DNA of 64,000 bases. Source: Kaistia hirudinis (GTDB lineage Bacteria; Pseudomonadota; Alphaproteobacteria; Rhizobiales; Kaistiaceae). The translations under genes and the position numbers were made by a program. This document shows, in pieces, positions 59,990-64,000 of the stretch. The notes beneath the pieces were generated by a model that was not told the DNA's origin, did not search any database, and saw nothing but the letters and a program-made list of their open reading frames with translations. Where the stretch lies: positions 434,001 through 498,000 of the forward strand of contig NZ_JACIDS010000002.1 of NCBI RefSeq assembly GCF_014196455.1, read 5' to 3'. Within the stretch, counting starts at the first letter, position 1. The number at the start of each line of letters is the position of its first letter.

Positions 59990-61377
59990 CAGGATCGCGC
60001 TCTCCGCACCGCCTCGACCGTCATCGCGCAAACCGCGCTCGTCGTCGTCTTGGCCGGGCGGCGCATATAGGTGATGAGCTCGTCGCCGATCGGGTCGATC
60101 CAGCGCTTGTCGATCGATGCGAAGCCCTTGGCGATGGCGACCGCGGCGAGGATCTGCGCCGCGTTGCAGTCGACATCGTGGCCGCAGCCGCCGATGATGG
60201 CGAGCGTCTCGTCGAAATCGCCTTGGCCGAACCAGAGCGCGATCACCTGCGCTGCCGCGTTCGGATAGGCGTGAATCCAGTTATATTCGACATATTCGGC
60301 GTCGCAGAGCGCCCAGGCGTTCTTCCAGTCGGCCGATTTCCGCGCCGCATCGAGCGCGAAGCGCACGACCGCGCCATATTCCGTATCGGCCGGCATGAGG
60401 TCGACCGTCTCGGCCGTGAGCCTCCGCATGTCGGTCTCGACGAAGGCGCGCGCGACGAGCACGGCGTTGAAGACCTCGCCGAGAATGCCATTGCCGGTAT
60501 GCGAAACCTCCGCATCGAGCCAGGCGAGGCGCGCCGCCTCGCGGGCGCGGCCGGGTGCCACCATGCCGACGATCGCGCCGCGCATCTGTGCGCCGATCCA
60601 TTCATCGAACGGATTGCCGTCCAGCGCACTTTCCGGCGGATAGACGCCGCGGCGGAGGTTCTCGAGCGCCACGGCCTCCGCTGACCAGGCGACGGGGATC
60701 AGGCTGACCCAATAGTCGCCGACATCGGCGCTGGTGACCGCGTAGCCCTTGAGCGCGAAGGCGTAGAGGAAGGCGAGCTCGAAGGTGATATCGTCATTAT
60801 AGGTGTTCGGCGGCCGCATATAGCGATCGATCCTGCCGAAGGCCTTTTCGAGCTTCTCGGTCGTGTAGCCTTCGAGCGCCGTGCCGACGGCCGCGCCGAT
60901 GATCTGGCCCCACCAGCCGGCGGCGATGCGGTCCTCGAAATCCTTGCCCCCGACGTCATAGGCGACATCCGGCGGGAAGCTCACGGCCGCTTCATAGTCG
61001 GCGAAGGAGGAAAAGCGCTTCGTCTTCTGGGAGGGATGGTCCGGGTCGGGCTTCGCCTGGCGCAGCACGGCCTTGAGGCGGGCATGGGCGACATGCAGCG
61101 CCTCCATGTCACCCTCGTCGACGGCGGCGAGGCCCTTTTCGAGCCACAGCGCATTCTCCGCCGGAACGACCCAGCCCTTGTTTTCGAGCGACTGCACGGC
61201 CGCGACGGCAAGGCTCTCCGGCGCGCCCGAGCCCGGCACATTCGATTGCCAGAACATGCGCACCCAGAAATCCTGGCCGGCGATCGCCTCGGAGGCGTCC
61301 CAGGTCTGCTCTTCCTCGCTGCGGAGCACGGGCTCGGCGTTGCGCAGCAGGTCGCGGGCAAATTCCCAGGCTTTCAT
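59989..61377 (-). CDS. ADP-ribosylglycohydrolase family protein
   Basis: 462-aa cytoplasmic protein, longer than the 300-350 aa of typical DraG/ARH enzymes because of a 150-residue N-terminal helical extension. The ARH fold runs from GWWGQIIGAAVGTALEG through TYNDDITFEL to GCGHDVDCNAAQILAA; the metal-binding Asp clusters are kept, but the last motif reads DVDCN where most members have DTDTN. The substrate could be ADP-ribosyl protein or another N-glycoside. Confidence 0.85.
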   Translation of the reverse strand: MKAWEFARDLLRNAEPVLRSEEEQTWDASEAIAGQDFWVRMFWQSNVPGSGAPESLAVAAVQSLENKGWVVPAENALWLEKGLAAVDEGDMEALHVAHARLKAVLRQAKPDPDHPSQKTKRFSSFADYEAAVSFPPDVAYDVGGKDFEDRIAAGWWGQIIGAAVGTALEGYTTEKLEKAFGRIDRYMRPPNTYNDDITFELAFLYAFALKGYAVTSADVGDYWVSLIPVAWSAEAVALENLRRGVYPPESALDGNPFDEWIGAQMRGAIVGMVAPGRAREAARLAWLDAEVSHTGNGILGEVFNAVLVARAFVETDMRRLTAETVDLMPADTEYGAVVRFALDAARKSADWKNAWALCDAEYVEYNWIHAYPNAAAQVIALWFGQGDFDETLAIIGGCGHDVDCNAAQILAAVAIAKGFASIDKRWIDPIGDELITYMRRPAKTTTSAVCAMTVEAVRRARS

Positions 61378-61450
61378 CGATCGGTTCCGTCTGAATGAAG
61401 GGGCGGCGGCACAGTAGGGGATTTCATCATCGTGTCGAGAGGCGCCGCCG

Positions 61451-62281
61451 CTAGCGGCCCCGCTCGGCGGTGGCGAGTTCGGCGGCGGTGTTCCCGCTGA
61501 TCGTGGCGCGGAGATACGCCTCGGTTTCCGGCAAAGCGAGGTGGAAATTGCTCAGCGGCTCGATCTGCAGCCTGAGGCCCTCGGCGTCGACATCGAGGAC
61601 GTGGCCGCCATGGCGGCGGTCTGCCGAGATGAAGTGGAAATGGTAGCCCGCGACGCTGAACGGCCCCGAAAATTCCGGCGACCAGATGCCGACCAGCGTC
61701 CCCTCCACATCCGTGAAGGTGAATTCGTGCTGGCTCTTGGCGGCTTCGGCGAGGCGGGTCCCCGGCGCCTGCGGGCCGATCGAACGCGCCTTCACGCGGG
61801 CGAAGCGGCCGTCGAGCCGCAGCGCGTAGAAGATATTGCCGGAGCCGCGCAGCGGATCGCAGGCGGCTTCGAGCTCGGAGAAGCTGCGGACCGGGCCGAG
61901 CGTCGTCTCCTGTTCCGGGCTGAAGCGCGTGACGATCGCAAACGGCGTGCCGGCATCGGGCGCCACCCGCGTGACGTCACCATTGACGTCGGCATGATAG
62001 GCGTGGCCCTCGATGAGGATCATCTCGCCGTCGAGCCCTGTAAAGGTGCCGAGACCGAAATCGCCATGGTCCAGCAGCGTCCCGACGCTGACCTCGCGCT
62101 CCGAGACGCCGGCGACCAGCGCGCCGGAGGTGGAGACCTGGAAGACGGTGTGGAGCGACGTCTCGAAATATTGCGAGAGCGCATCGCGGATGATCGCCTC
62201 GGCGCTGCGGCCGGTCCGCGCGCGCTCGGCGTCGATCAGATGGCGCAGCGACGCCGGTATCGTATAGCCACCGTGATGCAT
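61451..62281 (-). CDS. acetolactate decarboxylase with N-terminal ribbon-helix-helix-like segment
   Basis: 276 aa. Residues 43-276 form a complete alpha-acetolactate decarboxylase: TVFQVSTSGALVAGV, HGDFGLGTFTGLDGEM and the zinc site His214, His216, His227 in GYHFHFISADRRHGGH, with the same spacing as in characterised enzymes. It makes acetoin from acetolactate. The first 40 residues (YTIPASLRHLIDAERARTG, then RSAEAIIRDALSQYFE) look like a CopG/ribbon-helix-helix DNA-binding unit. No signal peptide. ATG 62281 retains this segment. Confidence 0.85.
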   Translation of the reverse strand: MHHGGYTIPASLRHLIDAERARTGRSAEAIIRDALSQYFETSLHTVFQVSTSGALVAGVSEREVSVGTLLDHGDFGLGTFTGLDGEMILIEGHAYHADVNGDVTRVAPDAGTPFAIVTRFSPEQETTLGPVRSFSELEAACDPLRGSGNIFYALRLDGRFARVKARSIGPQAPGTRLAEAAKSQHEFTFTDVEGTLVGIWSPEFSGPFSVAGYHFHFISADRRHGGHVLDVDAEGLRLQIEPLSNFHLALPETEAYLRATISGNTAAELATAERGR

Positions 62282-62367
62282 CGCGCCCTGCCTGACATAA
62301 GTGCCGATCCGGCGCCGAGTTTGCGTCGGATCGGTTGGCGAGGGCAACACGCGAAGGCGGCTCGTCC

Positions 62368-62961
62368 TCAGCCTTCTTCGGCAAGGCGCTTGAGCTTGGC
62401 GACCTGCGTCTTGCGGTCCTCCTCGAAGGCGAGGGTGCCGACGAGCTGACCCTTGGCGTTCATGAGATAGACGCTCGCCGTGTGGTCCATCGTGTAGTCG
62501 CCGCCTTCGGTCGGGACCTTGCGGTAATAGACGCGATAGTCCTTGGCGATGGCGGCGATCTCCGCCGTTGTGCCGGAGAGGCCGACGATGCGCGGGTCGA
62601 AGGCGGAGAGATAGTCGTGCATGCTCTCCGGCGTGTCGCGATCGGGATCGACCGAGACGAACAGCACCTTGAACCGGTCGGCCAGCGGCCCGAGCTCGTC
62701 CATATCGAGCGTCAGATCGGACAAAGTCGTCGGGCAGACATTGGGGCAGCGCGTGAAGCCGAAGAAGATGGCGTAGGGCTTGCCGCCGATATCGGGCGTC
62801 GTGAAGCGCCCGCCGCCCGCCTTGGCGAGATCGATCGGGCCGCCGATGCCGGCGATGCCGCCGGTCTCGGGCCGGGTGAGGAAATAGGCGAGCGACGCCG
62901 ACAGGCCGAGGGCGATCAGAACCGCCCCCGTCCAGGCCGCCACCTTGAAGCGGCGCGCCAT
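62368..62961 (-). CDS. SCO1/SenC family copper chaperone
   Basis: 197-aa membrane-anchored thioredoxin-fold protein facing the periplasm. TM anchor at about 8-29, copper site CPNVCP (CxxxC, near 72-77) and the conserved histidine in DYTMDHTASVYL. Delivers copper to the CuA centre of cytochrome c oxidase. It starts two bases after the PCu(A)C gene, so the two act together. Confidence 0.94.
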   Translation of the reverse strand: MARRFKVAAWTGAVLIALGLSASLAYFLTRPETGGIAGIGGPIDLAKAGGGRFTTPDIGGKPYAIFFGFTRCPNVCPTTLSDLTLDMDELGPLADRFKVLFVSVDPDRDTPESMHDYLSAFDPRIVGLSGTTAEIAAIAKDYRVYYRKVPTEGGDYTMDHTASVYLMNAKGQLVGTLAFEEDRKTQVAKLKRLAEEG

Positions 62962-62963
62962 GC

Positions 62964-63533
62964 CTAGTTGCCGTCCATCTTGTTCATGTCGTGCTCGCCA
63001 CCGCCGTCCGGCGCCGCCGCGCCGATCGCTTCGACGGCGAACTCGACCTTGACGGTTCCGGCCTTCTCGAAGGTGAGCGTGCCGGGGATCTTGTCACCCT
63101 TCTTGAGCGGCCCCTTCAACTGCATGAACATGATGTGATAGCCGCCGGGCGCGAGCTTCACCGTTTCCTTGGCGGGGATCGGCACCCCGTCGGGAAGCGG
63201 GGCCATCTTCATGACGCCGTCCTCGACCTTCATCTCGTGGATTTCGACGCGGCCGGCGATGTCGGCTGTGGCAGAGACGAGGCGGTCGGCGGTGTCGCCG
63301 TCATTGGTGATTTCGACATAGCCGCCGCCGACGGCCGCGCCGGGCGGCGTCGCGCGCGTCCAGGGATGCTCGATCTCGAGTGAGCCGATCTTGAACTCGT
63401 GCGCGAAGACGGATTGGGCCGGCACGAAGACGAGCGCAGCCGCGAAGACGGCAATGCCGACGCGCTCCTCGATCGAGCGGAAACGGCGGAAGGCGGACGC
63501 GGCAAGGCGCGTGACGAAGAGGGACTTGGACAT
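62964..63533 (-). CDS. copper chaperone PCu(A)C
   Basis: 189-aa periplasmic protein. A 44-residue N-terminal segment with a hydrophobic core ([20 protein letters not shown]) is the signal sequence. The PCu(A)C domain carries the copper motif [12 protein letters not shown] and later HIMFM, and the C-terminal HDMNKM adds His/Met ligands. ATG 63533 has GGGAG upstream. It hands Cu(I) to apo-CuA with Sco. Confidence 0.92.
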   Translation of the reverse strand: MSKSLFVTRLAASAFRRFRSIEERVGIAVFAAALVFVPAQSVFAHEFKIGSLEIEHPWTRATPPGAAVGGGYVEITNDGDTADRLVSATADIAGRVEIHEMKVEDGVMKMAPLPDGVPIPAKETVKLAPGGYHIMFMQLKGPLKKGDKIPGTLTFEKAGTVKVEFAVEAIGAAAPDGGGEHDMNKMDGN

Positions 63534-63617
63534 GATCATCTCCCATGGATCCATTGATCCGCGGCGCAGGCGCGCGCGGTCGTTCGTTCGCACGCCCAAC
63601 GGCGCGCGCATGCTGGA

Positions 63618-63992
63618 TCAGGGGCTGGGCGGCGCGCGGGAGCGGAGCGGGGAAAGCTCGAAGCGGCCGGGCAGATGCTCCGCGGCGATCGCCGGAGCGA
63701 TGTCCGCAAAGATGTGAGGCGCTGCCGCGGTCGCCGCCTGCGGTGCCGGCAGGCCGCCGATCATCGGGCAGCCGAGCGTGCAGCAATCGACGAGGTGGCT
63801 CCGGTCCTGCGTCGTCGGACGCGGATCGAATGCGGAAGGGCTGCTGCCGAAGCAGATCACGCCGGCAGCAGGGTCGAGCGTATCGGCGCGGGCGCCGAGC
63901 GACATGCCGCTGAAGAAGGCCTGCACGAGAAGAAACAGCGCTATCGTCAGCGCCGTCTCGACGGTCCAGCCTCGCTTTGTCCGGTGCAGCAC
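63618..63992 (-). CDS. DUF2946-like small membrane or secreted protein
   Basis: 124 aa. One hydrophobic segment (ALTIALFLLVQAFFSGMSLG, about 14-33) acts as anchor or signal. The remaining part has VICFG and SHLVDCCTLGCPMIGG, a Cys cluster like that of DUF2946 proteins found with copper genes. Start GTG 63992 with GAGG just upstream, at the window edge. It precedes the PCu(A)C gene by 84 bp on the same strand. Metal binding is inference. Confidence 0.6.
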   Translation of the reverse strand: MLHRTKRGWTVETALTIALFLLVQAFFSGMSLGARADTLDPAAGVICFGSSPSAFDPRPTTQDRSHLVDCCTLGCPMIGGLPAPQAATAAAPHIFADIAPAIAAEHLPGRFELSPLRSRAPPSP

Positions 63993-64000
63993 GGTCCTCT

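Overview
The window is high-GC chromosomal DNA (roughly 65-67 percent by eye) from an alphaproteobacterium, most likely of the order Hyphomicrobiales/Rhizobiales. Indicators are three CUT2-type sugar ABC importers, a plant-type glutamate-cysteine ligase with a TTG start, paired phasins, a PdhS-like PAS histidine kinase, a DUF1127 protein, a tRNA-His with G1:U72 and A73, and many GC-rich palindromic repeats. A Kaistia-like relative is possible but cannot be settled from the sequence alone. I see no rRNA, CRISPR array, prophage or complete insertion sequence.

Positions 1-22500 are a sugar-uptake region. A rare-sugar locus (1-10907) has two divergent arms. The minus arm encodes a FrcBCA-like importer, a Gfo/Idh/MocA dehydrogenase and a D-psicose-3-epimerase-like enzyme that runs off the window. 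The plus arm is an eight-gene, nearly gapless operon: TIM-barrel isomerase, Gfo/Idh/MocA dehydrogenase, second isomerase, alpha/beta hydrolase, ribulose-phosphate/allulose-6-phosphate 3-epimerase homologue, ROK kinase and DeoR repressor. Two matching repeat motifs in the shared 559-bp promoter region are candidate DeoR operators. An EamA transporter follows. Next come a YtfQRT-YjfF-type galactofuranose importer with a GntR regulator, and a third CUT2 importer with its own GntR regulator.

Positions 22900-38000 are mostly housekeeping and stress genes: an AraC-type protein, tRNA-His, two phasins (the first with a strong palindrome holding two TGC-N3-GCA sites), the PdhS-like kinase, glutaminase, DoxX, a CPT-like kinase coupled to a LysR regulator divergent from DUF1127, a DUF937-like protein, a universal stress protein, GshA, a GFA protein, an SDR, a secreted PepSY-like protein and an EamA transporter. 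An RND efflux pair (38102-42465) and an amino-acid ABC binding protein and permease without an ATPase gene (42575-44540) follow.

Positions 44592-57503 hold hydroxy-acid oxidation genes: a GntR-lutA-macro domain-lutB-lutC operon divergent from lldD, then glcD and glcE, with glcF separated from them by a DUF559 nuclease-like gene set between two 135-bp palindromic direct repeats. The last part carries an AbrB antitoxin with a frameshifted PIN toxin, a divergent TetR/cupin pair, an ADP-ribosylglycohydrolase coupled to a secreted protein, an acetolactate decarboxylase with an N-terminal ribbon-helix-helix-like segment, and a copper-delivery operon (DUF2946-like, PCu(A)C, Sco).
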